A stretch of 59,673 nt of DNA from an uncultured Alphaproteobacteria bacterium. Its GTDB lineage: Bacteria > Pseudomonadota > Alphaproteobacteria > RF32 > CAG-239. The translations under genes and the position numbers were made by a program. A model generated the notes under the pieces. It searched no databases. It had not been told where the DNA came from and saw only the letters and a program-made list of their open reading frames with translations. Where the stretch lies: contig CAKQNT010000011.1 in assembly GCA_934255405.1 (NCBI GenBank), positions 1-59,673 of the forward strand, written 5' to 3'. This document shows positions 18,091 to 25,259 of the stretch, piece after piece; the first letter of the stretch is position 1, and each line of letters begins with the position of its first letter.

Positions 18091-18453
18091 ATGACAAATA
18101 ATTACAAACGCGGCGACCACGACACCCGCCCTTGGGGAACATGGGAGGTTTTGGATTCTGAGGCCAATTTTTGCGTTAAACGGATTAAAGTCATTGCCGG
18201 CGGAAAGTTGTCTTTGCAACTTCATCATCACCGTAGCGAACATTGGATTTTGGTAAAAGGCACTGCTGTAATCACTCTGGGTGAGGAGCAGATTTCCAAA
18301 TCTGCCGGCGAGAATGTATTTATTCCGGTAGAAACCAAGCACCGCATCCAAAATGACACCAATTCCGATGTAGAGTTTATTGAGGTGCAAATCGGCGATA
18401 ATTTGGACGAGAATGATATTGTCCGCTACGAGGATATTTATGGCCGCGCTTAA
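18091..18453 (+). CDS. mannose-6-phosphate isomerase type II-like cupin
   Basis: This 120-residue protein is a single cupin domain. It matches the C-terminal isomerase domain of bifunctional ManC/AlgA: RPWGTWEVL, LSLQLHHHRSEHWILVKG with the metal-binding His cluster, and IVRYEDIYGR at the end. Such stand-alone cupins convert mannose-6-phosphate and fructose-6-phosphate for GDP-mannose synthesis, but no mannose-1-phosphate guanylyltransferase partner is present here. Sugar substrate is therefore inferred. AAGGAG precedes the ATG by six bases, and a terminator follows, so it is monocistronic. Confidence 0.85.
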   Translation: MTNNYKRGDHDTRPWGTWEVLDSEANFCVKRIKVIAGGKLSLQLHHHRSEHWILVKGTAVITLGEEQISKSAGENVFIPVETKHRIQNDTNSDVEFIEVQIGDNLDENDIVRYEDIYGRA

Positions 18454-18477
18454 ATAAAGTTGTTTTATCAATCGGCA

Positions 18478-18507
18478 AGGGCACTCCGCAAAGAGTGCTC
18501 TTTTTTT
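18478..18507 (+). terminator. terminator after the cupin gene
   Basis: GCACTC (18481-18486) pairs with GAGTGC (18493-18498), extended by AGG with TCT, and is followed by seven T. Confidence 0.85.
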
Positions 18508-18584
18508 GTATAAAACGATATTTTGTCAAATTTTGGCTTGAATTGTCGGTTATAATATGCTATGTATACCTAATATTTGACAAA

Positions 18585-19529
18585 ATGGAGGCAATGTTGG
18601 CTTTACCACCTTTACCCACAAATGACGAGATTATTTTTGCTGTCAGCGAACCGCCGCTTGGCGAGGGCGAAGAGGCCAGAGTATTTAAGGTTCACACCAG
18701 TCCTCACTTTACGATTCGAATGTCTCGAGATTTGTCTGGTGACAAAATTTTTCAATATTTGAGTGAGTCCGAGCTTGTTATTCAGCCCGATATTTTTGGC
18801 GGTCGCAATTTTGCTCAAACTGTAGCTTATTTTCGCCACCCTGATGAAAAAGAAAATGATTCTCCTCTGATTACCATCAATCGCTATGTTCCCGGATTTT
18901 CTTATGAGATTGAGCGTTCTGGCGGCATGAAACTGAATTCTGAAGAGGCATTGATTAAAACCCGTGTCATGACGCAGAAAATTTTGGAGATTCCCAATAA
19001 GGCGCTTGATATTATCTACAATGATTTGCACTATCTGTCCTCCAAAAAGAACACCATAGACGTTGGCGGCGGGCTGTTCACCAATTTGGGCAATATTCTG
19101 TATTCTACCAATGATCAGCGCTTGTTTATTATTGACTTGCAGCCATTTATAGACGGGCCGCGGGTTAGTGCGGACAATACCAAAGGTTTCAATTGCCCGT
19201 ATTTCTTGTGTAATGGTTTGTTGCCGGGGTTGTACCGCTATCGCAATGAGCACGCGACAGACAAGGATTTGATTTCTATGCGCACCGAAATTATCGATCG
19301 CATTATCAGCGGGGCGGAGCACAATCATCTGAGCGATGTCGGCTGCTATCTTTCCGGCGACGCCGCGCGAATGGGCAAGTATTGGAATGCTAAGTTGCAT
19401 TTGCTGCGCATTCCCGAAAAATATCATCCGGACTTTATCCGTCGCGTTACATCTATCAAAGATGAGCAGCGTTATCATATCCCCAAGCAGCAAATGCTGT
19501 ATCAGCGCGTAAGCGGCAAAGGTGATTAA
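18585..19529 (+). CDS. kinase-like (APH/RIO-type fold) protein, unknown substrate
   Basis: This protein of about 314 residues has features of a protein-kinase-like fold: a glycine loop (PLGEGEEARVFKV, about residues 22-34), an NDLH segment resembling the catalytic HxDLH box, GNILYS resembling the conserved Asn, and FIIDLQPF resembling the metal-binding Asp. An insertion separates the catalytic Asp and Asn, and the usual ATP-anchoring Lys is not obvious (Arg in IRMS), so activity is uncertain. ATG 18585 is used; ATG 18594 follows GGAGG too closely. A TATAAT box at 18551-18556 may be the -10. The downstream gene starts 73 bases later. I cannot assign a family name. Confidence 0.5.
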   Translation: MEAMLALPPLPTNDEIIFAVSEPPLGEGEEARVFKVHTSPHFTIRMSRDLSGDKIFQYLSESELVIQPDIFGGRNFAQTVAYFRHPDEKENDSPLITINRYVPGFSYEIERSGGMKLNSEEALIKTRVMTQKILEIPNKALDIIYNDLHYLSSKKNTIDVGGGLFTNLGNILYSTNDQRLFIIDLQPFIDGPRVSADNTKGFNCPYFLCNGLLPGLYRYRNEHATDKDLISMRTEIIDRIISGAEHNHLSDVGCYLSGDAARMGKYWNAKLHLLRIPEKYHPDFIRRVTSIKDEQRYHIPKQQMLYQRVSGKGD

Positions 19530-19602
19530 ATTTGTATTGACTCTAAAGCATAAAATTTTTAGTATCGACAGCAATGTTAATCTTTTGAAAGAAGTCCAAA
19601 TA

Positions 19603-20394
19603 ATGAATTTTTACGATTTGGGTTTGAGCGAACAAACCATTAAAGCTATTGATGAGTTCGGTATCAAAGAGCCGACTACCGTGCAGGCCGATGTTATCCC
19701 TTCAATTCTTGAGGGCAAAGATGTTTTTACCATTGCTCCTCAGGGTTGTGGCAAAACAATGTCTTATGTGCTGCCGCTTTTGGATATTATCAGCAGCAAA
19801 AAAGCCCAAACAATTCTTATCGTTACTCCAAATTCCGAATGTTCGGTTATGATTTCTGATCAGCTGGCTGTTTTTAACAAATATCACGAAGTCAGCGAGA
19901 ATGCTCAAGGGGAGGAAGATATTTCTTCGGAAGCCAACGTTATAGTTGCTTCACCTGATTTGCTGGTTGAAGTTGCCGAGGGTGGCAAAGTCGATTTATC
20001 CAAAACCGATATTTTGGTAGTTGATGATATTAATCTTATCAAAAAGAATAAGCAACTTGGTAATCTGGAAAAGATTCTGGCTTTGTTGCCGGCTGAAAAA
20101 CAAAATGTGGTTTATACCAACCGCCGCTCTAAAGAAACCCAAGATATTTTAGCCAAGATACTCAAGGCTCCGGAGGAGATTAAGGTTGATAAGGCCAAAG
20201 AGCAGGAGGCTGAACTCAGCGCCAGACAGAACAACGTTGCTCCCTGCCGCAAACCTCATGGCAGTCGACCGACTGCCGCCCCTAAAGATACCGAGGCGGT
20301 TGAACTGGCCAAAAAAAACAACGCTTTTAATGGGCGCACCCCCGGTTTTATTCTGGTAAAAGGAATTTTGGCAGAAGATAATGGTGCTGCCTAG
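19603..20394 (+). CDS. degenerate single-domain DEAD-box-like protein
   Basis: This 263-residue protein resembles only the first RecA-like domain of a DEAD-box RNA helicase. It has a Q motif (EPTTVQADVIP), a Walker A variant (APQGCGKT), TPNSE as motif Ia and SPDLL in place of TPGR. The DEAD box reads VDDIN and the SAT motif is not present (TNRRS), so ATP hydrolysis is doubtful. The second helicase domain is absent: the frame ends in a basic, low-complexity tail and a terminator follows. Start ATG 19603 was chosen because homology begins there; the frame is open further up. It could be a decayed helicase or a repurposed RNA-binding adaptor. Confidence 0.65.
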   Translation: MNFYDLGLSEQTIKAIDEFGIKEPTTVQADVIPSILEGKDVFTIAPQGCGKTMSYVLPLLDIISSKKAQTILIVTPNSECSVMISDQLAVFNKYHEVSENAQGEEDISSEANVIVASPDLLVEVAEGGKVDLSKTDILVVDDINLIKKNKQLGNLEKILALLPAEKQNVVYTNRRSKETQDILAKILKAPEEIKVDKAKEQEAELSARQNNVAPCRKPHGSRPTAAPKDTEAVELAKKNNAFNGRTPGFILVKGILAEDNGAA

Positions 20395-20408
20395 ATGTGT
20401 TTCACATT

Positions 20409-20438
20409 AAAAAAGCCGCTTTTAAAAGCGGCTTTTTT
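20409..20438. terminator. bidirectional terminator
   Basis: A perfect 30-base palindrome (AAAAAAGCCGCTTTT and its reverse complement) with T runs on both strands lies between two convergent genes. Confidence 0.9.
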
Positions 20439-20439
20439 A

Positions 20440-20589
20440 CTACCACGGATAACCATGAATACATTTTTCCGGTGTTTTGTTGCAGTCTGGCTTATTAGAG
20501 TCATACAATGCTTGTCGCTCCGGCGGAATATCTCCCACCGTGCAGGCGCCCAAACCGAACAAAACCAAAATAGCTAATAAATATCTCAT
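20440..20589 (-). CDS. 49-residue lipoprotein
   Basis: This short frame, ATG at 20589 to TAG at 20440, encodes a lipoprotein signal peptide (MRYLLAILVLFGLGAC, lipobox LGAC, Cys16) and a mature part of only 34 residues with two further cysteines (KPDCNKTPEKC). Its ATG overlaps the TGA of the upstream membrane-protein gene in an ATGA arrangement, so the two are probably coupled. A T-rich terminator follows directly. The two close cysteines may form a disulfide in the periplasm. I do not recognise a family. Confidence 0.6.
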   Translation of the reverse strand: MRYLLAILVLFGLGACTVGDIPPERQALYDSNKPDCNKTPEKCIHGYPW

Positions 20590-20981
20590 TTAAAAATCCC
20601 AGTCACAACTTTGAGCAATACCGAGCTCCAAATAGACATCACCATGCCGATAATTCCAATGCGCGCCAAAAAAGCCAAAATCGGACTTTTGTCATAATTA
20701 CCGGCGCTTTTCCATACCCCAACCATAATATTCCAAGAATATGCGGCCAATATCAATAGTCCCGAAACATAACACAATGTCCACAATATACTTAGCTTTG
20801 AAGATGTAATCGGATTAAAGTGATAAAAAAAGAAGTTATAAATTGTTCGCCCCTGCAGGTGCTGATTTAGCAAATATCCAAATCCCTGCACGGCCAGTTT
20901 TAAGATAATCAGACCCAAAACACCGAACTTCCAAAAAGTCTCAGCCAGTGAGAGCTCACCCTTAAACAATTTAGACAGCAT
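20586..20981 (-). CDS. small integral membrane protein
   Basis: This 131-residue protein has about three hydrophobic segments (near residues 18-40, 62-85 and 105-128). The N-terminal GELSLAETFWKFGVLG sequence is typical of small uncharacterised bacterial inner-membrane proteins. The start ATG has GAGGA six bases upstream; an in-frame TTG one codon earlier is less likely. It overlaps the small lipoprotein gene by four bases, suggesting the two act together at the envelope. No function can be given. Confidence 0.65.
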   Translation of the reverse strand: MLSKLFKGELSLAETFWKFGVLGLIILKLAVQGFGYLLNQHLQGRTIYNFFFYHFNPITSSKLSILWTLCYVSGLLILAAYSWNIMVGVWKSAGNYDKSPILAFLARIGIIGMVMSIWSSVLLKVVTGIFK

Positions 20982-21079
20982 CAAAATTCCTCATAACTTA
21001 AAGTTCAAACATCAACAAAATTGTAGCGTTTTTCTGAACGTTGGCAAGCAAATTATTGCACTTTATCACAAATGGTCGG

Positions 21080-21679
21080 CTATTGTTTGTTGCTTATCTG
21101 CATATTTGTAATCTGTATTGCTGCCGGATTATCCGGTTCTCCGGTCAACTCAATCGCCAAATTAAAGGGGAATTTATCAATTTGCATATTTACCACTTCA
21201 TCTTCATTTATGGCAAAACCTATTTTACCGTTTTTACCAATTAGGTTAAAGTTGTAGTAAATGTCCGGCTTGATTCGAACTCCGCTTTTTTCCAACATTT
21301 GCAGATTGTCTTTATATAAAACAATTTTGCTTTCGCCATTTTCAATCTTTAACGCAATTTTATAAGTGTGATTTTCTTTTTTCAGGATAAAACTTAAATC
21401 CGCTGTTTTGGTTAGGCTCATTACCTGAAAATTCAAATTAAAATCATTGCTGACTTTATATGGATTTTGCAAGACAACGCCTGTTGAACCAATCGCTTCT
21501 TGAATATAAAAATATTCATTAGTTGCCTCAAACACGGCATTGTCTGTATCTTGCACCCAATTTGCCAATTCATTTGGAGTGATTTCTGCTGCTTTTGTCA
21601 GTGGACGAAGCGCCCAAAAGGCCACTCCCGCAAGGCAGATTACAATAATCAAAAGTCCTGAAAATAGATATTTTCTCAT
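21080..21679 (-). CDS. membrane-anchored periplasmic protein, unknown
   Basis: This 199-residue protein starts with a single hydrophobic helix (residues 5-25), which could be a signal anchor, and continues with a strand-rich domain of alternating polar and hydrophobic residues such as YKIALKIENGESKIVLY. That pattern fits a beta-sandwich, perhaps a lectin-like fold, but no family is recognised. It begins three bases after the trpS stop and so is probably co-transcribed with it. No catalytic residues are evident. Confidence 0.6.
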   Translation of the reverse strand: MRKYLFSGLLIIVICLAGVAFWALRPLTKAAEITPNELANWVQDTDNAVFEATNEYFYIQEAIGSTGVVLQNPYKVSNDFNLNFQVMSLTKTADLSFILKKENHTYKIALKIENGESKIVLYKDNLQMLEKSGVRIKPDIYYNFNLIGKNGKIGFAINEDEVVNMQIDKFPFNLAIELTGEPDNPAAIQITNMQISNKQ

Positions 21680-21682
21680 CTT

Positions 21683-22699
21683 TTATTGTCCGAATACGGC
21701 GTCTTTAAGGCGCTTAAGGGTTGCTTGTGCTGCCGGCCGCGCTTTGGCCGCGCCCTTAGCCAACATCTCTTCGACTTCATTATAATGTGCCATATAGTAG
21801 TTGTATTTCTCTCGAGCATCTTTCACTTCGGAGATTACAGCATCTAACAGCATATTTTTAATGTGTCCGTAGCCGAGCTTGCCGTTGCGTAGCCCGTCGG
21901 ACATTTCGGCAACTTGTTCCGGTTTGGCGACTGATTTATAGATTTGATAAACCAAGATTCCTTCCGGATCTTTGGGTTCTTCCATTTGCCGAGAGTCGGT
22001 TTTAATGGAAAAAATTGCTTTTTTGATTGCCGCATCGCCTTCAAAAATCGGAATCACATTGCCATAAGACTTACTCATCTTGCGTCCGTCAATCCCCGGA
22101 ACAACCGCCACATTCTCATCGGCATAATAAGTTGGCAGATGCAAAAGCTCCTTATTGTAGTGGGCATTAATTGCGCCGGCAATATCGCGGGCAATTTCCA
22201 CATGTTGAATTTGATCTTTGCCCACCGGCACAATATCAGTGTCATAGGCCAAAATATCTGCAGCCATCAAGGTCGGATAGGTATATAGTCCCATATTAAT
22301 GCCGTCGTCATCGGGTTTCCCTGCCTCACGATTCTTATCAACCGCCGCTTTGTAGGCATGAGCCTTGTTCATAAAACCTTTGGGAGTATAGGCATACAAA
22401 ATGGTAGTAATCTCCGGAATCTCCGGAACATCTGACTGACGATAAAAAATTGTCTGTTCGGGATTCATGCCGCATGCCAGATAGATGCAGGCAATTTCGC
22501 GCATTTTCTGGTTCAAAACAGCCGGATCCTTTTCGGCGTTAATGGCATGATAATCGGCAATAAACATATAGTGCTTTCCGCCTTGCTCCAGCGCCTGTTT
22601 GCCCAGAGCAATTGCCGGTCTGATTGCTCCCAGATAATTGCCGAGATGAGGAGTTCCGGTAGGCTTTACACCGGTCAAAATAGTTTTATTTGCAAACAT
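21683..22699 (-). CDS. trpS: tryptophanyl-tRNA synthetase
   Basis: This 338-residue class I synthetase charges tRNA-Trp. The HIGH-like signature is TGTPHLGNYLGA near the N terminus and the KMSKS loop reads GRKMSKSYGN. Length matches bacterial TrpRS. AGGA lies about ten bases before the ATG. The gene is divergent from serS and the 94 bases between them should hold both promoters, though none is clear-cut. Confidence 0.97.
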   Translation of the reverse strand: MFANKTILTGVKPTGTPHLGNYLGAIRPAIALGKQALEQGGKHYMFIADYHAINAEKDPAVLNQKMREIACIYLACGMNPEQTIFYRQSDVPEIPEITTILYAYTPKGFMNKAHAYKAAVDKNREAGKPDDDGINMGLYTYPTLMAADILAYDTDIVPVGKDQIQHVEIARDIAGAINAHYNKELLHLPTYYADENVAVVPGIDGRKMSKSYGNVIPIFEGDAAIKKAIFSIKTDSRQMEEPKDPEGILVYQIYKSVAKPEQVAEMSDGLRNGKLGYGHIKNMLLDAVISEVKDAREKYNYYMAHYNEVEEMLAKGAAKARPAAQATLKRLKDAVFGQ

Positions 22700-22793
22700 T
22701 TTAGTGTTTATCCTTATTTTTTTATTGAATTTATTTGCAAAAAAGCTACTCTGTTTTTCGACTTAAATCAATTACTTTTTTAGGAATAGAACA

Positions 22794-24074
22794 ATGCTGG
22801 ATATTAAATTTATTATCGACAATCAGGAATATGTTAAAGAGAGTTTGGGCAAAAAGGGTTTTGCCGCCGAAAATGTCGATAAATTAATATCAACTTATTT
22901 GGAGATGAACAAACTCAAAACTTCATCACAGTCCATAGCTGAGGAGAAAAATAAACTCAGTAACTCTATCAAATCTGCTTCTGCAGATGAGCGTCCTGCC
23001 ATTATCGCCAAGAGCAAGGCTTTGGGCGAGGAGCTAAAAAAAGAGCAGGAAGAGCTCTCTACAATAGAAGCCGATTTTGATTTGCAAATGCTCAAAATGC
23101 CCAACTATCCGAGCAAAGATTGTCCGGTTGGCCCCGATGAAAGCGGCAATGTGGTTATCCGCAAGGTTGGCACTCCGCCCCGGTTTGACTTTACTCCGCG
23201 CGATCATGTTGAGCTGATGGAGCTGAACGATTGGTCGGAGATGGAGCGTATTGCCAAGGTTTCTGGTTCTCGTACTTATGCAATTAAAAATGATTTGGCC
23301 AAATTGGAATTGGCAATTCACATGATGGTGCTGGATAAATTACGCGACAATGGTTTCACAGTCATTACCGTTCCGGCATTGTCTAAGGAGAAGCCTCTAT
23401 ATGGTCAGGGATATTTGCCGTTCTCTCGTGATGAGATTTATTATATGCCGGCAGATGACTTGTATTTGTCTGGTACTGCTGAGCTGATTCTCAATTCTTT
23501 GCGTGCCGATGAGATTATTCCTGAAAACGAGTTGCCGATTCTCTATGCCGGTTTTTCTCCCTGCTTCCGTCGTGAGGCCGGCGCTGCCGGAAAAGATACA
23601 CGCGGTTTAGTTCGTGTTCACCAGTTTATGAAGACTGAGCAGTTTGTAATCTGCAAAAACGATTTAGCCGAGAGTGAAAAATGGCACCAAAAACTTTTGG
23701 CTATTTCTGAAGAGGTTTTGCAAGATTTGGAATTGCCATATCAAGTTTTGGATATCTGCACCGGTGATATGGGCGCCCCCAAATACCGTCAGTATGATCT
23801 TGAGGCTTGGGTGCCCAGCCAAAATTGCTATCGAGAGACTCACTCTTGCTCCAATATTACCGATTGGCAGGCTCGCCGCACCAATTTGCGCTATCGTGAC
23901 AATGCCGATGGCAAGGTTAAATATGCCCATACCTTGAATAATACCGGCATTGCTACTCCGCGCGCTTTGGTTCCGTTTATTGAAAACCACCAAAATGCAG
24001 ATGGTAGTGTTAATATTCCGGTAAAACTTCAGCCTTATATGGGAGGCAAAAAGGTTATCGGCAAAGGCAAATAG
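22794..24074 (+). CDS. serS: seryl-tRNA synthetase
   Basis: This 426-residue class II synthetase charges tRNA-Ser. It has the N-terminal helical arm (about residues 30-105) that contacts the long variable arm of tRNA-Ser, then the catalytic core with class II motif 2 (FSPCFRREAGAAGKDTRG) and motif 3 (NNTGIATPRALV). Length is typical. AGGA is placed before the ATG. A strong terminator follows. The opposite neighbour is trpS. Confidence 0.97.
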   Translation: MLDIKFIIDNQEYVKESLGKKGFAAENVDKLISTYLEMNKLKTSSQSIAEEKNKLSNSIKSASADERPAIIAKSKALGEELKKEQEELSTIEADFDLQMLKMPNYPSKDCPVGPDESGNVVIRKVGTPPRFDFTPRDHVELMELNDWSEMERIAKVSGSRTYAIKNDLAKLELAIHMMVLDKLRDNGFTVITVPALSKEKPLYGQGYLPFSRDEIYYMPADDLYLSGTAELILNSLRADEIIPENELPILYAGFSPCFRREAGAAGKDTRGLVRVHQFMKTEQFVICKNDLAESEKWHQKLLAISEEVLQDLELPYQVLDICTGDMGAPKYRQYDLEAWVPSQNCYRETHSCSNITDWQARRTNLRYRDNADGKVKYAHTLNNTGIATPRALVPFIENHQNADGSVNIPVKLQPYMGGKKVIGKGK

Positions 24075-24094
24075 CCGTTGCCAAAACCGTTTAA

Positions 24095-24124
24095 ACAAGC
24101 CCCGCCTTTGTGCGGGGTTTTGTT
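24095..24124 (+). terminator. terminator after serS
   Basis: CCCCGC and GCGGGG pair around a CTTTGT loop, with flanking A and T extending the stem, and TTTTGTTG follows. Confidence 0.85.
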
Positions 24125-24177
24125 GTAAGGATGTTTTTGTATTTTGACGTGCATATTGTGATTTAGACAAATATAAG

Positions 24178-24205
24178 TTGCAAAATGCTTAATTTGTGCT
24201 AATGT
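24178..24205 (+). promoter_or_regulatory. candidate promoter of the unclassified RNA
   Basis: TTGCAA (24178-24183) and TAATGT (24200-24205) are separated by 16 bases. The predicted start of transcription, near 24212, falls just before the structured region. Confidence 0.35.
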
Positions 24206-24211
24206 TTAAGT

Positions 24212-24430
24212 TGAAAATTAGAGGAGGTGGCCGAAGCTCTGTGAAGGAAGTTATTACCAGCAATAACCGCCCAAATGATATTTTATCACCGGACTCGCTC
24301 CGACCACCGCAATAAGCTTTGGTCTTGTGCGTTCTGAATGCCTTTTGCAAAACACCAGAACGGTGTTGATAAAGCGTAGGCGGTACCAACACCGCCGCTG
24401 ATAAATATCGGAACCTTCACATTCCAAGTC
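24212..24430 (+). ncRNA. candidate structured RNA, class unknown
   Basis: The 515-base gap between serS and the HAD gene contains an ordered set of complementary segments. TGTGAAGG (24240-24247) matches CCTTCACA (24414-24421) and encloses at least five short hairpins: 24250-24267, 24276-24288, 24290-24302, 24330-24362 (CGTTCTG with CAGAACG) and 24362-24393 (GGTGTTG with CAACACC). A second pairing, GGCGGT with ACCGCC (24379-24396), competes with the last one. The boundaries and the strand are inferred from the promoter-like site; the complementarity works on both strands. No motif of RNase P RNA, tmRNA, SRP RNA or known riboswitches is visible. Confidence 0.45.
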
Positions 24431-24524
24431 AACTTCTGACCCGTCTGTTATGCTATATCAACATTCTTTATATTTCAAGCGCTAATTTTTTACAAAATAT
24501 ATGGCTCAAAAGTCCAAATGCTGC

Positions 24525-24553
24525 TTGCAACCATATTGCTATTTTACTATAAT
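24525..24553 (+). promoter_or_regulatory. strong promoter for the HAD-Memo-M49-sdaA unit
   Basis: TTGCAA (24525-24530) and a perfect TATAAT (24548-24553) are separated by 17 bases, about 38 bases upstream of the HAD start codon. Confidence 0.7.
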
Positions 24554-24590
24554 GCCCCCAATAACAAAATCTGGATAAAGGGATATAATC

Positions 24591-25256
24591 ATGCTGCCCG
24601 ATAGAGCTAAACTTCAGTATGTATTGTTTGATTGGGACGGCACGTTGGCTGATAATGCCGAGGTTGTCCGCAGTTCGGTAGAGCAAGTGCTTGCCGAATA
24701 CGGACTGCCGGATTGGGAGGTTATGAAATCGCGCCGCGATCCCAAGCTGTCTTTGTGGGATAACTTTGCCAATCTGTTTGGTGATAAAGCTGTTCAGGCT
24801 TATGAACGCTATTTGCAAATCTACAAACAGGCCACTCCCCGTATGCTAAAATCTTTTGCCGGAGCTCAAGAGGTGTTAGATTTTTTGCGCGAGGACGGGG
24901 TGGATGTTATGATTATGACCAACAAAGACCGCCGTTTGCTGGATATTGAGCTTCCCATGCTGTATAATCCGAATATGTTTTCTCGTATTGTCTGCGCGCA
25001 TGAGGCTCCGCGCGACAAGCCTTATCCCGAGCATATCATTTATACTTTGCGCGGACTGCTGACCCCTGCGGAAATTAATTCGCAGGTTGTCTGGATGGTT
25101 GGCGATAGTAATCAGGACAGCGACTGTGCTCTGGCTGCCGGAGCCTTAGCAATAAGGGTAAATTCTCCGCTGTTTGGCAATGAGGGAACTGCAAATCAAA
25201 ATGTCAACTATTTTGCCGATTTTACTGATTTTCTGACTGCAATGAGAAAGGAATAG
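24591..25256 (+). CDS. HAD-superfamily phosphatase (phosphoglycolate phosphatase-like)
   Basis: This 221-residue protein has all HAD motifs: LFDWDGTLAD (motif I, nucleophile and acid Asp), MIMTNKD (motif II), a conserved Lys near KPYPE (motif III) and VGDSNQDSDCALAAG (motif IV). The helical cap between motifs I and II is of the type found in phosphoglycolate phosphatase (Gph) relatives. The substrate cannot be determined. AGGG precedes the ATG. The next gene begins three bases after its stop, so it leads a four-gene unit. Confidence 0.8.
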   Translation: MLPDRAKLQYVLFDWDGTLADNAEVVRSSVEQVLAEYGLPDWEVMKSRRDPKLSLWDNFANLFGDKAVQAYERYLQIYKQATPRMLKSFAGAQEVLDFLREDGVDVMIMTNKDRRLLDIELPMLYNPNMFSRIVCAHEAPRDKPYPEHIIYTLRGLLTPAEINSQVVWMVGDSNQDSDCALAAGALAIRVNSPLFGNEGTANQNVNYFADFTDFLTAMRKE

Positions 25257-25259
25257 CTC

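Noticed and set aside
24240..24315. Short frame starting with GTG at 24241 (24 codons) as a leader peptide
   Set aside because: The spacing from the GGAGG is too long, and the RNA-like complementarity explains the region better.
24212..24430. RNA region as tmRNA, SRP RNA, RNase P RNA or a tRNA
   Set aside because: The 5' GGAGGTGGCCGA looks like a tRNA-Ser start but there is no T arm, no tag sequence, no SRP tetraloop motif and no RNase P conserved block.
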